Shown here piece by piece: positions 17,674 to 25,912 of a DNA stretch of 52,354 nt. Source of the DNA: Pseudomonadota bacterium (GTDB lineage: Bacteria; Myxococcota_A; Bradymonadia; UBA4248). The notes below the pieces were generated by a model. The model ran no database searches. It was not told the origin of the DNA and worked only from the letters and a program-made list of their open reading frames with translations. Both the position numbers and the translations under genes were made by a program. The first letter of the stretch is position 1; every line of letters begins with the position of its first letter. The stretch spans positions 1-52,354 of the forward strand of contig JAFUEE010000155.1 of NCBI GenBank assembly GCA_017464085.1, written 5' to 3'.

Positions 17674-17874
17674 ATGAAAAAAGGTGTTGTCCTTGCACTG
17701 CTCGTGATGTTGGGCATGACTTGTGGCCTGACTGGCTGCAAATCCTGGGCGCCGAGCACAACAGAAACCGGTAAATGTTCAGTCGATCGCCAGTGGGTTC
17801 CCCCGAAACAGGATCCCAAGACCGGCGAATGGAAAGAAGGTTACTGCGAGTGGCTTCCTGGCAAAGCAGGTTAA
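17674..17874 (+). CDS. Small lipoprotein, 66 residues
   Basis: Signal peptide MKKGVVLALLVMLGMTCG with lipobox LTGC (Cys22), followed by a 44-residue mature part with two further cysteines (GKCSVDRQW and EGYCEW), probably a disulfide. I chose ATG 17674 because GGAGG ends five bases before it; the frame opens 12 bp earlier at an ATG overlapping that SD. It is a single-gene unit: a strong terminator follows at 17887. A TAGAAT -10-like box lies at 17649-17654, but the -35 is poor. Function unknown. Confidence 0.75.
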   Translation: MKKGVVLALLVMLGMTCGLTGCKSWAPSTTETGKCSVDRQWVPPKQDPKTGEWKEGYCEWLPGKAG

Positions 17875-17886
17875 TGATCTTTACGA

Positions 17887-17908
17887 AGCGGCTTAGGCCG
17901 CTTTTTTT
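17887..17908 (+). terminator. Rho-independent terminator
   Basis: AGCGGC-ttag-GCCGCT followed by T7, 12 bp after the stop of the small lipoprotein gene. Confidence 0.9.
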
Positions 17909-17943
17909 ATAATCGCTTCGCGCCGACACTTCGGAACCCTGCC

Positions 17944-19185
17944 ATGCTCAACCGCTTCGCCCCCCTAGTTTTGTTCCTGCCATGCGTGCTTGTTTCGTCT
18001 GCGGCGCTTGCTGCGCCGGATGTGTGCAAGCCGGTGCCCTCTTCGTGCGGCGACAACGACTTTGTCGAAGCTGAGCAGCGCCGTCTCTTCGACTGTCAGG
18101 CAGGCACGACCGTGCGCGCCATTACCGATGGAAAGATACTCACCATTACGCCGGCAACGCTCTGTGCCCTTGATGCCTGCGGCACAGATCAGTGTGCGGA
18201 CACAGGCACTGTCGTGCGCATGCAGCACGACACGCAGACTTTTGAATACCGCCATCTGGGCATACTTGCGCCCGATATCGAGCCTGGCGCGCTCATACGA
18301 AAAGGGCAGGCCATCGGGACAGTGGCGCAGCTGCAGTGTACTGACCGCGTCACGTTCGAGATATTTGGCAGAGCCACTGATATCCTCAGGTCGCTCAGTG
18401 CCGCAGAATATTGCCCGTGCGTGCCCAATTGCGCCAAAAAATCTTGCGGCTCAGACGGATGCGGCGGCGAATGCGGCGAATGCGGCATGCAGGCGGTCTG
18501 CGAAAACGGCATCTGCACGTGCTTGCCGACCGATATCATCCCCGGCTCGGACAATCAGCCGAAGATGTGCGGCGACAATGGCTGTGGCGCGCTTGTCAGC
18601 CCGGGGGGCGAAAGCCTTTGCAGCAAACGCTCGGAATCCTGCCAGAACTATCAGTGCGTCGATCTTTCTCTGAATGCGAACACCAAAAACTGCACGCCCA
18701 AGTGTTTTGATGAAGACGGCAAGCAGGTGCGCGCCTGCGGGTCTGACGGCTGCGGCGGCACTTGCGGCGCTTGCGCCCCCAATCAGGTCTGCAGCGAGAC
18801 GACGTTTCAGTGCGAATGCATCGATTCATGCGAAGGGCGGCTCTGCGGCTCGGACAGTTGCGGCAATCCCTGCGGGGAATGCCCGAAACACATGACCTGC
18901 GATGAATCGACTGGCCAGTGCAAATGCTATCTCGACGATTTTTCAGTCGATATCACGGATTGCCAGGACAAAGCGTGCGGAGAGACAACTGGTTGCGGCC
19001 TGACTTGCCCGTGCAGTGCGGAGGCATCGGACGGCGACATGGCGCAGTCTGCCACTTTGGAATTGCGAAGCGGCGGCTGTCGCGCTACGCTCGCAGGCAG
19101 GCACGTGCCCGCACCGATGATGCTTCTGTTCTGCGCGCTTGCCGCGCTTGCCGCGCGCATGACGAGAAAAAGGCGCGACGTGTGA
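17944..19185 (+). CDS. Secreted Cys-rich protein: degenerate M23-like domain and MYXO-CTERM-like anchor
   Basis: 413 residues. Sec signal peptide (cleavage after ALA, about residue 23). Residues 45-150 follow the M23/LytM fold (AGTTVRAITDGKILTI, YRHLGI, GALIRKGQAIGTVA), but the HxGxD zinc ligands and the HLHFE histidine are absent (DRVTFEI instead), so it is probably catalytically dead. Residues about 155-370 are Cys-rich repeats with CGSDGCGG.CG.C. The end is GGC, a short linker, a hydrophobic helix and TRKRRDV, a MYXO-CTERM-type sorting signal. The protein is probably surface-anchored. It faces the minus-strand PDZ lipoprotein gene, with hairpins between them. Confidence 0.8.
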   Translation: MLNRFAPLVLFLPCVLVSSAALAAPDVCKPVPSSCGDNDFVEAEQRRLFDCQAGTTVRAITDGKILTITPATLCALDACGTDQCADTGTVVRMQHDTQTFEYRHLGILAPDIEPGALIRKGQAIGTVAQLQCTDRVTFEIFGRATDILRSLSAAEYCPCVPNCAKKSCGSDGCGGECGECGMQAVCENGICTCLPTDIIPGSDNQPKMCGDNGCGALVSPGGESLCSKRSESCQNYQCVDLSLNANTKNCTPKCFDEDGKQVRACGSDGCGGTCGACAPNQVCSETTFQCECIDSCEGRLCGSDSCGNPCGECPKHMTCDESTGQCKCYLDDFSVDITDCQDKACGETTGCGLTCPCSAEASDGDMAQSATLELRSGGCRATLAGRHVPAPMMLLFCALAALAARMTRKRRDV

Positions 19186-19200
19186 AACAGGCGCGCCCAA

Positions 19201-19257
19201 AGCCCGTATGGCGAAGCCATAGGGCTGATAGCCGGCCGTGTGAAACAGGCCGGCTAT
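19201..19257 (+). repeat. Nested palindrome plus long hairpin between convergent genes
   Basis: 19201-19226: outer AGCCC/GGGCT, unpaired g, TATGGC-gaa-GCCATA. 19228-19257: ATAGCCGGCC and GGCCGGCTAT, a perfect 10-bp stem with a 10-base loop. The loop gtgtgaaaca repeats the bases around the upstream gene's stop codon (19180-19189). The second hairpin overlaps the stop codon of the minus-strand gene (19254-19256) and may terminate both convergent transcripts, although no U-run is present. Confidence 0.75.
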
Positions 19258-19796
19258 TCCGCTTCCCAGACTAGCTCAAAGCGCTCCAGATCCCTCTGCA
19301 CGTTGACGGTGCAGCCAGTGCCCGATTTCGCTTTTTCCCAGCGCTCGAAATACGCATCTGGCGTGCGCGGCATCTCTCCGTCAATGCCGATGATGATGTC
19401 ACCTTTTTGGAGGTCGACGCCTGCAAAGCGCTTGAGCTCGCGGACTCTGTATCCCAAAAGCACGCCGCCGTCCGTGATCGGTTCAAGCTGCATCCGGGCC
19501 AGGACGACTGCCGGGCTCTGCGCAAAAAAAGCGTCATAGTCTGCGCGCGATACCTTGAAACGCCTGGAAACAGCGGGCACCCCTTGGATCTGCGCCAGCG
19601 CTTCTTCTGCGCTCTCTCCGGTGGTGACGACGAACACATCGCCCTCTGCGACCGGGGAGGGGGCGCGGACTTCGGCGTCTTCGATGGCAGCGGCATAGCG
19701 CGCTTCTTCTGCGGCGCTCATCTCTTTCGCCTGACGTGTCGTCGCACAGGCGCTCACGGATAGGATCATCCCCACAATCACGATAATTTTTTTCAT
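19254..19796 (-). CDS. Lipoprotein with C-terminal PDZ-like domain
   Basis: 180 residues. Lipobox VSAC (Cys17) after MKKIIVIVGMILS. After an Ala/Glu-rich helix, residues 75-180 resemble the GspC-type region of type II secretion: a beta strand pair, then a PDZ fold with LLGYRVRELKRFAGVDLQKGDIIIGIDGE. I chose the start at 19796 because AAGGAAG lies just upstream and the lipoprotein signal begins there; the open frame extends to 19838. It stands alone, divergent from 19889, so a role in secretion is only inferred. Confidence 0.75.
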   Translation of the reverse strand: MKKIIVIVGMILSVSACATTRQAKEMSAAEEARYAAAIEDAEVRAPSPVAEGDVFVVTTGESAEEALAQIQGVPAVSRRFKVSRADYDAFFAQSPAVVLARMQLEPITDGGVLLGYRVRELKRFAGVDLQKGDIIIGIDGEMPRTPDAYFERWEKAKSGTGCTVNVQRDLERFELVWEAE

Positions 19797-19888
19797 TGCG
19801 CTTCCTTTAAATCCGTCTAAAAAACAGACACATCTCAATTTAACGCGCTATAATCCCCAATGCCAGTTTTTGACCACGGAGGCCAAGT

Positions 19889-20440
19889 ATGCGTTCTTTT
19901 CTGCTTTCCCTGCTTCTCGTATTCACCGCTGTCCTGCTGTTCCCGCTTAACGCGCATGCCACGAGCGTGGCGACGCTCACGGATTCGCAGCTCGTCCAGT
20001 TTTCGGATGCCATCGCGCATGTCACGATCCTTTCTGCAGAGCCGTTCAGGTTTGACGAAAACACGATACTGACGCGCGTCACGGCGCAGGTCCGCGAATG
20101 CCTCAAATCTTGCGACGACACCGAGACAATCGTTTTCTATACGCGCGGCGGCAGGCTCGATGACACGACACAGGTGTTTCCCGGGGAGTTCAAGGCCGCA
20201 GAAGGCAGCGAGGTCGTCGTCTTTCTGGAAAAAATCGGGCGTTATGAGGACAGGCTGATGGTGCTTGGCCTCGAACAAGGCGCGTTCCGCATCGTGCCGG
20301 TCCCCATGTCGCGCATGGATATGAAATATCCCAGAACTGCTGTGCGGCATTTCCGTGTGCCCGGCTCGTCATTCGATGCCAGTCCTGACCTGCGTTCGCT
20401 CAAAGACGCGATACGCCTCGAAATGGAGCACTCCAGATGA
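19889..20440 (+). CDS. Secreted protein, unknown, paired with protease
   Basis: 183 residues with a Sec signal peptide (cleavage after AHA, about residue 24). The mature part is mostly beta (AIAHVTILSAEPFRF, ILTRVTAQVRECL, SEVVVFLEK) with two cysteines (VRECLKSC) likely bonded. GGAGG lies 7 bases before the ATG. Its stop overlaps the start of the matrixin-type protease gene (ATGA), so the two are translationally coupled; it may be a partner or propeptide-like inhibitor. This is inference from context only. Confidence 0.7.
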   Translation: MRSFLLSLLLVFTAVLLFPLNAHATSVATLTDSQLVQFSDAIAHVTILSAEPFRFDENTILTRVTAQVRECLKSCDDTETIVFYTRGGRLDDTTQVFPGEFKAAEGSEVVVFLEKIGRYEDRLMVLGLEQGAFRIVPVPMSRMDMKYPRTAVRHFRVPGSSFDASPDLRSLKDAIRLEMEHSR

Positions 20441-21285
20441 TACGCTTTTTTCTGACGTTCGCGCTCGCGCTTCTGATCCCTGCGTCTGCATTCGCCTGGG
20501 TGCAGACTTATACATGTGGGGAGATTAATGATCCGTGCCTCGGCAACAACAAGCCTTTGCCGACTTATTGGCCAAATCCATGCATCACATTCCATCTCAA
20601 TGAAAAAGGCACCAAATATATAAATTTTGCTCAGCTGCAATATATTACCAAAACTGCCATCGAGACATGGAACCGCCCGAATGATTCTGCCTTGTCATTG
20701 CATCTTGCAGGGCTCACAAATGAAGATCGCATCGGATATAATCCATATATAAAAGATAATACAAATATCATCGTATTCAGGGATGATAACTGGAACGAAT
20801 CGCGCTCGATTATGGCGCTCACATCTGTGACTTATCAGAATTCCACCGGCTTGATTTATGATGCGGATATCGAAGTGAATACAAAATACTGGCCCTACGG
20901 CATCTATGAAAAAGACGGCAAAGATGTCGTGGATTATCAGAATACGCTGACGCATGAATTGGGACATGTCTTCGGGCTTGCGCATTCAGACAATGTCGAG
21001 GCCACGATGTTTCCCTATTCCTCGACCGGTGAAACAGGCCTTCGCACGCTTGCTTATGATGATATCCTCGCGATCCGTGCGATCTATCCGCCGAGCGGTC
21101 AGCAGTGCAAATTCTCAGACTATTATTTCACCAAACCGCCATACGAAATGAATGAAGCTCCGGCAGCAGACAGCGCGTGCGCCGCAACGCCGCTTCAAAA
21201 ACATCCCGGTCTGCCGGTCATGATTTTCGCTTGTTTGATGATAGCTTTTCTGGGGCATCGGGCGTCTCGCTTGCGCAGGATTTAG
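20437..21285 (+). CDS. Matrixin-type zinc metalloprotease with C-terminal anchor
   Basis: 282 residues. Signal peptide (cleavage after FAWVQ or AFA, about residue 20). The zinc site is THELGHVFGLAHSD: His173, Glu174, His177, Gly180, His183, with the Met-turn at Met191 (ATMFPY), as in peptidase family M10/matrixins. The end (SACAATP, hydrophobic helix PVMIFACLMIAFLG, RASRLRR) is a MYXO-CTERM-like sorting signal. An N-terminal Cys pair (Cys27, Cys34) is probably a disulfide. Predicted to be a surface-exposed or released protease. Coupled to the gene upstream. Confidence 0.85.
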   Translation: MIRFFLTFALALLIPASAFAWVQTYTCGEINDPCLGNNKPLPTYWPNPCITFHLNEKGTKYINFAQLQYITKTAIETWNRPNDSALSLHLAGLTNEDRIGYNPYIKDNTNIIVFRDDNWNESRSIMALTSVTYQNSTGLIYDADIEVNTKYWPYGIYEKDGKDVVDYQNTLTHELGHVFGLAHSDNVEATMFPYSSTGETGLRTLAYDDILAIRAIYPPSGQQCKFSDYYFTKPPYEMNEAPAADSACAATPLQKHPGLPVMIFACLMIAFLGHRASRLRRI

Positions 21286-21335
21286 AATGCGCAGATTGGG
21301 GAGTGGGGAAGATGGGAGATTTATTTTTGTAGGAG

Positions 21336-21425
21336 CCGGGGTTGCGCCTTTCAGGCTTACCCCGGGTGAATTTCAATCGCCCTTTCAGGGCGATTGGATG
21401 GCCATGAGTTCGGGTTTGATACCAC
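21336..21425 (+). repeat. Left inverted repeat flanking the DUF6261-like gene
   Basis: 90 bases that match the reverse complement of 22355-22444 without gaps at 72 of 90 positions (80%, hand count); weaker similarity continues about 20 bases inward. It contains two hairpins: CCGGGGT/ACCCCGG (inner GCC/GGC) and CAATCGCCC-tttca-GGGCGATTG. Similar paired hairpins are scattered through some Bacteroidota genomes (from memory, not checked). Confidence 0.8.
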
Positions 21426-21571
21426 ATTTTATATCCACGCATGGGGGACGGGGGAACACTGATTTTTTTACATCCTCCCTAACCATACAGCATGCGAGTG
21501 GAGGTTTACACAGATTTTCTTACACCCTCATGTTTTCACGTTGAAAGCATAAAAACTGAAGGAGAAAAGAT

Positions 21572-22321
21572 ATGGCCGAGATGGTAGTTGCAATTAATCT
21601 GTCTGCTCTGACCAACAATGACATCTATGGGTTCATGAATGATGTCGCGCATCAGATCGAGGATACGTTCAGTGTGTCCCCTGACTATACCAAAGAATTT
21701 GTGGATGCCCTGAGGGCGTTTGATGAAGCGCTCAGAGGGGGAGACGCCGCATTTTCATCCAAAGAGTTGTCTGATGCTGACAGGGATGCGGACCTGGCAT
21801 GGTGGTCGTTGAACGGCTTTTTGAAGGCGATGACATCGCATCCGAACCCGGAAAAGCGTGATGCTGCAATCAAAGTGTTCAAGGTTTTCTCGCAGTATGA
21901 GAATCCGACCGCGCTTTCTTATGCGACGGAATACGGCATTCTGGAGAGACTGCTTGCGGAGCTGAAAGCGATTCCGGAAGAGCTGCTCGTGAAAGCGGAT
22001 GTCGTGGAATGGATCAAAGATCTGGATGACAAATGTTCGAGTTTTATCCAGATGTATTCGCTTCGCGTTCAGGACAAGGCCACGAAGGTCACCGGTGCGA
22101 CAAAGACTGCCCGTTTGAATGCCATCCGCGCTTACCGGGATATGATCAGCATGGTGAACGCGCTTCTCGTCGTGTCACCCGAGGCGGATATCAAGCGCTT
22201 TGCCTCGCATGTGAACGAACTGATCGCGAAACAGCAGATCATCCTCAAGAGCAAGCGGACGAAAGCGGCGAATGCCACCGCGAATTCCAATACTGTAGAA
22301 GAGGGAAATGACGTCCAGTAG
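21572..22321 (+). CDS. DUF6261-like protein
   Basis: 249 residues, almost all helical, soluble. The pattern of the family annotated in Bacteroidales as DUF6261 is visible: an N-terminal 'LTN.DIYGFMNDV' helix, 'DADLAWWSLNGFLKAMTSHPNPEKRDAAIKV', 'ILERLLAEL', 'DVVEWIKDLDDKCSSFIQMY' and a final helix 'AIRAYRDMISMVNALL'. Function unknown. The tail (AANATANSNTVEEGN) is low complexity. SD AAGGAG lies 7-8 bases upstream. The gene is enclosed by 90-bp inverted repeats, so it may be cargo or the active part of a small mobile element, perhaps acquired from Bacteroidota. Confidence 0.7.
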   Translation: MAEMVVAINLSALTNNDIYGFMNDVAHQIEDTFSVSPDYTKEFVDALRAFDEALRGGDAAFSSKELSDADRDADLAWWSLNGFLKAMTSHPNPEKRDAAIKVFKVFSQYENPTALSYATEYGILERLLAELKAIPEELLVKADVVEWIKDLDDKCSSFIQMYSLRVQDKATKVTGATKTARLNAIRAYRDMISMVNALLVVSPEADIKRFASHVNELIAKQQIILKSKRTKAANATANSNTVEEGNDVQ

Positions 22322-22354
22322 ACGCATCCCTTTCTGCCGGCGTAGCCATGAGAT

Positions 22355-22444
22355 ATGGCATCAAACCTGAACTGATAGCATACCAATCGCCCCGACGGGG
22401 CGATTGAAATTAGCCCGGGGTAAACCCGGAGGGTGCAACCCCGG
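22355..22444 (-). repeat. Right inverted repeat flanking the DUF6261-like gene
   Basis: Reverse-complement partner of 21336-21425. It carries ATCGCCCC-gac-GGGGCGAT and the CCCGGGGT/ACCCCGGG pair. Several differences from the left arm fall in loops, and some stem changes are matched on both sides (CGCCC/GGGCG becomes CGCCCC/GGGGCG). Confidence 0.8.
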
Positions 22445-22582
22445 GAACTTGGTAATGCCAAAACATCGGGCGCGTGCCGTATCGTGCAACCCCGGGAAAT
22501 GGGCAGCCCCAAAACATCGGGCGCATGCCGTATCGTGCCCCCGGGAAAAGGGCAGCCCAAAACATCGGGCGAGTGCCGTATC
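22433..22582 (+). repeat. Three tandem units of about 50 bp
   Basis: Units start at 22433, 22484 and 22535 (51, 51 and 48 bp). Each begins GTGCaaCCCCGGGAA and contains AAAACATCGGGCG followed by TGCCGTATC. The first unit overlaps the end of the right inverted repeat, so the array seems to have grown from that end. There are no unique spacers, so this is not a CRISPR. Confidence 0.85.
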
Positions 22583-22609
22583 CAAGGTGTTGAACATAGC
22601 CCAAAAAAA

Positions 22610-22681
22610 GCGCGGGCGTATCGGCGTTGAGCCGATAGCCCGCGCGAAGTCGTCCGTATCGCGCGCATGCGCGATAGGACG
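22610..22681 (+). repeat. Two nested TAT...ATA palindromes upstream of lepA
   Basis: 22610-22645: outer GCGCGGGC/GCCCGCGC (perfect), unpaired g, TATCGGC-gttga-GCCGATA. 22651-22681: outer CGTCC/GGACG, unpaired g, TATCGCGC-gcat-GCGCGATA. The 450-bp gap 22322-22772 is filled by the right inverted repeat, the tandem array and these two palindromes. Confidence 0.85.
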
Positions 22682-22772
22682 CCGTTCAATAAGGTTGCTA
22701 AAAATTGCGAGATTCGATAGAAAGCCGCGGATTTTGTGGGATTTGATCCCTTGTCACGTGATCTGGAGAAAC

Positions 22773-24575
22773 ATGAAGAATATCCGCAATTTTTGCATCA
22801 TCGCACATATCGACCATGGCAAATCGACGCTTGCCGACCGCCTGATTCAGAAGACGCTCAAGATTCCTGAGCGAGAGTTCCGCAACCAGATGCTTGATAC
22901 GATGGATCTGGAGCGCGAGCGCGGCATCACGATCAAGAGCCAGACGGTTTGTCTGCCGTACACGGACAAGAATGGGGAGGAGATGATTTTCAATCTGATC
23001 GACACCCCGGGCCATGTGGACTTCAGCTATGAGGTGTCGCGTTCGCTGGCGTCCTGCGAAGGCGCGCTTTTGCTTGTGGATGCCAGCCAGGGGGTTGAGG
23101 CGCAGACGGTGGCCAATCTTTATATGGCGATGGAGCACGACCTTGAGATCATCCCAGTGATCAATAAGATCGATCTGCCTGCGGCAGATATCGACATGTG
23201 CAACGAGCAGATCGAGAACGAGCTGGGTCTGGATCCGCTGGATGCGCTTCATACGAGCGCGAAGACGGGCGTCGGGATCGATGAGGCGCTTGCGGCGATA
23301 GCGGAGCGGATTCCTGCGCCGAAAGGCGACCCGAAAGCGCCGTTGCAGGCTCTGATTTTTGACTCGCTGTATGACCCGTATCGCGGTGTCATTGTTTATG
23401 TGCGCGTGTTCAACGGGACGCTGAAGACTGGCGACCGCGTGAAGCTGATGTCGACGAACGCGGTTTATAAGATCGAGGAGCTCGGCGTGATGCAGCTCAA
23501 GCAGGTGCCGCGTCAGGCGCTTTCTGCCGGCGAAGTCGGCTATATCATCACGGGGATGAAGACGATTTCGGAGGCGCGCGTGGGCGACACGGTGACGCTC
23601 GAGGAGAACGGCTGCAGCGAGATGCTTGCCGGGTTTAAGGAAGTGAAGCCGGTGGTGTTCAGCTCGATTTATCCGCTGAGCACGGATGATTTTCCGGAGC
23701 TTGCGGATTCGATGGAGCGCCTGAAGCTCAACGATGCGTCGCTTGTGTATACGCGTGATTCGTCGTCGGTGCTCGGGCAGGGGTTCCGCTGCGGCTTCCT
23801 GGGGCTGCTGCATCTGGAGATCACGGAGGAACGGCTGGAGCGAGAGTACGACCAGAGCATCATCCTGACTGCGCCGAGCGTCGAGTACAAGGTGTACATG
23901 CGCAATGGGGAGTGTGTCGAGGTTGACAATCCGATAAAATATCCGGACCCGTCGAACATCGATTATGCGGAAGAGCCGTATATCATTGCGAGCTTTATGG
24001 TGCCGAAGGAATTTGTGGGCGCGGTGATCAATCTGTGCATCTCGCGGAGAGGCATTCAGTCGAACATGGGATATATCGATTCCCGAAGAGTGGAATTGAA
24101 GTTCGAGCTGCCGCTGAGCGAGATTCTGTTCGATTTTTATGACAAGCTGAAGACGGTGTCGAAAGGGTATGCGTCGTTTGACTATGATTTTTTGGAATAC
24201 CGCCGTTCGAAGCTCGTGAAGCTGTCGATATTGGTGAATCATGAGCCTGTGGATGCGCTGAGCGTGCTTGTGCACGAAGACCGCGCGGTGGAGCGCGCGC
24301 GCATCATCTGCAAGCGCCTTTCCGAAACGATTGCTCGCCATCAGTTCAAGATTCCCATCCAGGGGGCGATCGGTGGGACGATCATCGCGCGCGAGACAGT
24401 GAATCCGGTGCGCAAGGATGTGCTTGCGAAATGTTATGGCGGTGATATTACGCGAAAGCGGAAGCTTCTGGAGAAGCAGAAAGCGGGCAAGAAGCGCATG
24501 ATGCAGATCGGAGAGGTCGAGATCCCGCAGAAGGCATTTCTCGCAGTCCTCAAGAATGATGAGGACGAGGATTGA
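22773..24575 (+). CDS. lepA: Elongation factor 4 (LepA), ribosome back-translocation GTPase
   Basis: 600 residues, the normal LepA length. G1 AHIDHGKST, G2/switch RERGITIK, G3 DTPGHVDF, G4 NKIDLPAAD, and the LepA-specific C-terminus with GFRCGFLGLLHLEI, SSVLGQG and AKCYGGDITRKRKLLEKQKAGKKRM. LepA binds stalled or mistranslocated ribosomes. I chose the start at 22773: TGGAGA lies five bases upstream and the standard LepA N-terminus starts here; the open frame back to 22404 is only repeat DNA. It is 20 bp ahead of rnfC, so lepA may lead the rnfCDG transcript. Confidence 0.97.
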   Translation: MKNIRNFCIIAHIDHGKSTLADRLIQKTLKIPEREFRNQMLDTMDLERERGITIKSQTVCLPYTDKNGEEMIFNLIDTPGHVDFSYEVSRSLASCEGALLLVDASQGVEAQTVANLYMAMEHDLEIIPVINKIDLPAADIDMCNEQIENELGLDPLDALHTSAKTGVGIDEALAAIAERIPAPKGDPKAPLQALIFDSLYDPYRGVIVYVRVFNGTLKTGDRVKLMSTNAVYKIEELGVMQLKQVPRQALSAGEVGYIITGMKTISEARVGDTVTLEENGCSEMLAGFKEVKPVVFSSIYPLSTDDFPELADSMERLKLNDASLVYTRDSSSVLGQGFRCGFLGLLHLEITEERLEREYDQSIILTAPSVEYKVYMRNGECVEVDNPIKYPDPSNIDYAEEPYIIASFMVPKEFVGAVINLCISRRGIQSNMGYIDSRRVELKFELPLSEILFDFYDKLKTVSKGYASFDYDFLEYRRSKLVKLSILVNHEPVDALSVLVHEDRAVERARIICKRLSETIARHQFKIPIQGAIGGTIIARETVNPVRKDVLAKCYGGDITRKRKLLEKQKAGKKRMMQIGEVEIPQKAFLAVLKNDEDED

Positions 24576-24595
24576 TCGCCTGAAAGAGGATGGTC

Positions 24596-25912
24596 ATGGG
24601 AAGACTGAGTCAGTTGTTCACATTTAAGAAAGGCGGCGTGCATCCTCCGGAGCATAAGGATCTGAGCGAAGGTTGCGCGATCGAGGAGATGCCGCTGCCT
24701 GCGGAGCTTGCGATACTTCTTGGGCAGCATATCGGCGCGCCGGCGGCATCTGTCGTCAAGAAAGGCGATGTGGTGACGGAAGGCCAGGTCATCGGGGAGG
24801 TGACGAAGGGGCTTGGTGCGCCGGTGCACAGTTCATGTGCCGGAAAAGTCAAGAATATCGGGAATGCCGGTCATCCATTGAGGATCATGGCGCCGGCTGT
24901 GATCATTGAGACGGACAGGGAGGCCGCGCGCGTCACATACGAGAAGCACGCGTGGGCGGATCTGGACGGGAAAGCGCTTTTGGGGCTTGTGAAGGATGCC
25001 GGGATTGTCGGCGCGGGCGGCGCGGGATTTCCGACGCATGCGAAGCTGACGCCGCCACCTGGCATGACGATCACCGAGCTCGTGATCAACGGCGCCGAAT
25101 GCGAGCCATATCTGACGGCAGATCATCGCCTGATGCTGGAACGCACGGCGGAAGTCATCGAGGGCATCCGTATATTAATGAAGATACTCGGCGTGAAGAA
25201 GGCGCTTGTCGGCATTGAGGACAACAAGCCGGATGCGATCGAGAAGATGTCTGAAGCAGCCAGGGGCGCGGAGGGCATCGCGATCTGCCCGCTGAAGACG
25301 AAATATCCGCAGGGCGGTGAAAAGCAGCTGATTTATGCGCTGACGAAGCGTCGCATTGCATCGGGGGCGTTGCCTGCGTCTGTCGGGGTGGTTGTGCAGA
25401 ATGTGGCGACTGCGAATGCGGTCTATGAGGCTGTGGTGCTTCGCAAGCCGATGTATGAGCGCGTCGTGACGGTGTCCGGGCTAGGCATCAAGCGGCCTGC
25501 CAATCTGTTGGTCCGTGTGGGGACGCGGATATCTGATATCGTCGAATATCTTGGGGGCACGACAGAGAACCTGAAGAAAGTCATCTTGGGTGGCCCGATG
25601 ATGGGGTTTGCGACTTCCGATCTTTCGACCCCTACGACGAAGACGACATCCGGGATACTGTTTCTGACTGAAGATGAAGTGGATCTGAGCGAAGGGGGGC
25701 CGTGCGTGCGCTGCGGCTGGTGCCTGGATGCCTGCCCGATGGGGCTGGAGCCCAAAGAAATCGCGCTCTATGTAGAGGCGGGCAAAGGCAAAGAGACTGA
25801 GCGTTTTGGCGTGAAGGACTGCTTTGAGTGCGGCTCGTGCGCGTTCATGTGCCCGGCCAAGCGCCCGCTTGTTCAGATGATACGTCTTGCAAAGCAGCAG
25901 ATAAGAAGATGA
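24596..25912 (+). CDS. rnfC: Rnf complex subunit RnfC (NADH-binding)
   Basis: 438 residues. Starts with the barrel-sandwich region (FKKGGVHPPEHKDLSEG, GAPAASVVKKGDVVTEGQVIGEVTKGLGAPVHSSCAGKV), then the FMN/NADH-binding domain with GIVGAGGAGFPTHAKL and NGAECEPYLTADHRLM, then two 4Fe-4S motifs: CVRCGWCLDACP and CFECGSCAFMCP. RnfC is the peripheral subunit that exchanges electrons with NAD. I prefer ATG 24596 over 24590 because AGAGG is six bases before it and overlaps the earlier codon. The stop overlaps the rnfD ATG (ATGA). Confidence 0.95.
   Translation: MGRLSQLFTFKKGGVHPPEHKDLSEGCAIEEMPLPAELAILLGQHIGAPAASVVKKGDVVTEGQVIGEVTKGLGAPVHSSCAGKVKNIGNAGHPLRIMAPAVIIETDREAARVTYEKHAWADLDGKALLGLVKDAGIVGAGGAGFPTHAKLTPPPGMTITELVINGAECEPYLTADHRLMLERTAEVIEGIRILMKILGVKKALVGIEDNKPDAIEKMSEAARGAEGIAICPLKTKYPQGGEKQLIYALTKRRIASGALPASVGVVVQNVATANAVYEAVVLRKPMYERVVTVSGLGIKRPANLLVRVGTRISDIVEYLGGTTENLKKVILGGPMMGFATSDLSTPTTKTTSGILFLTEDEVDLSEGGPCVRCGWCLDACPMGLEPKEIALYVEAGKGKETERFGVKDCFECGSCAFMCPAKRPLVQMIRLAKQQIRR

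Noticed and set aside
17091..17819. 242-codon minus-strand open frame
   Set aside because: It is antisense to the Arg/Asp-rich tail of the PHP gene and to the small lipoprotein gene, has a biased composition and no family pattern.
22433..22582. CRISPR array
   Set aside because: The units are contiguous repeats without unique spacers, and no cas gene is near.
22404..22772. N-terminal extension of LepA
   Set aside because: The frame is open, but it is tandem repeat and palindrome DNA, and the normal LepA start with an SD is at 22773.
22698..24341. 547-codon minus-strand open frame
   Set aside because: It is the antisense shadow of lepA, rich in His and Arg as expected for an antisense frame.
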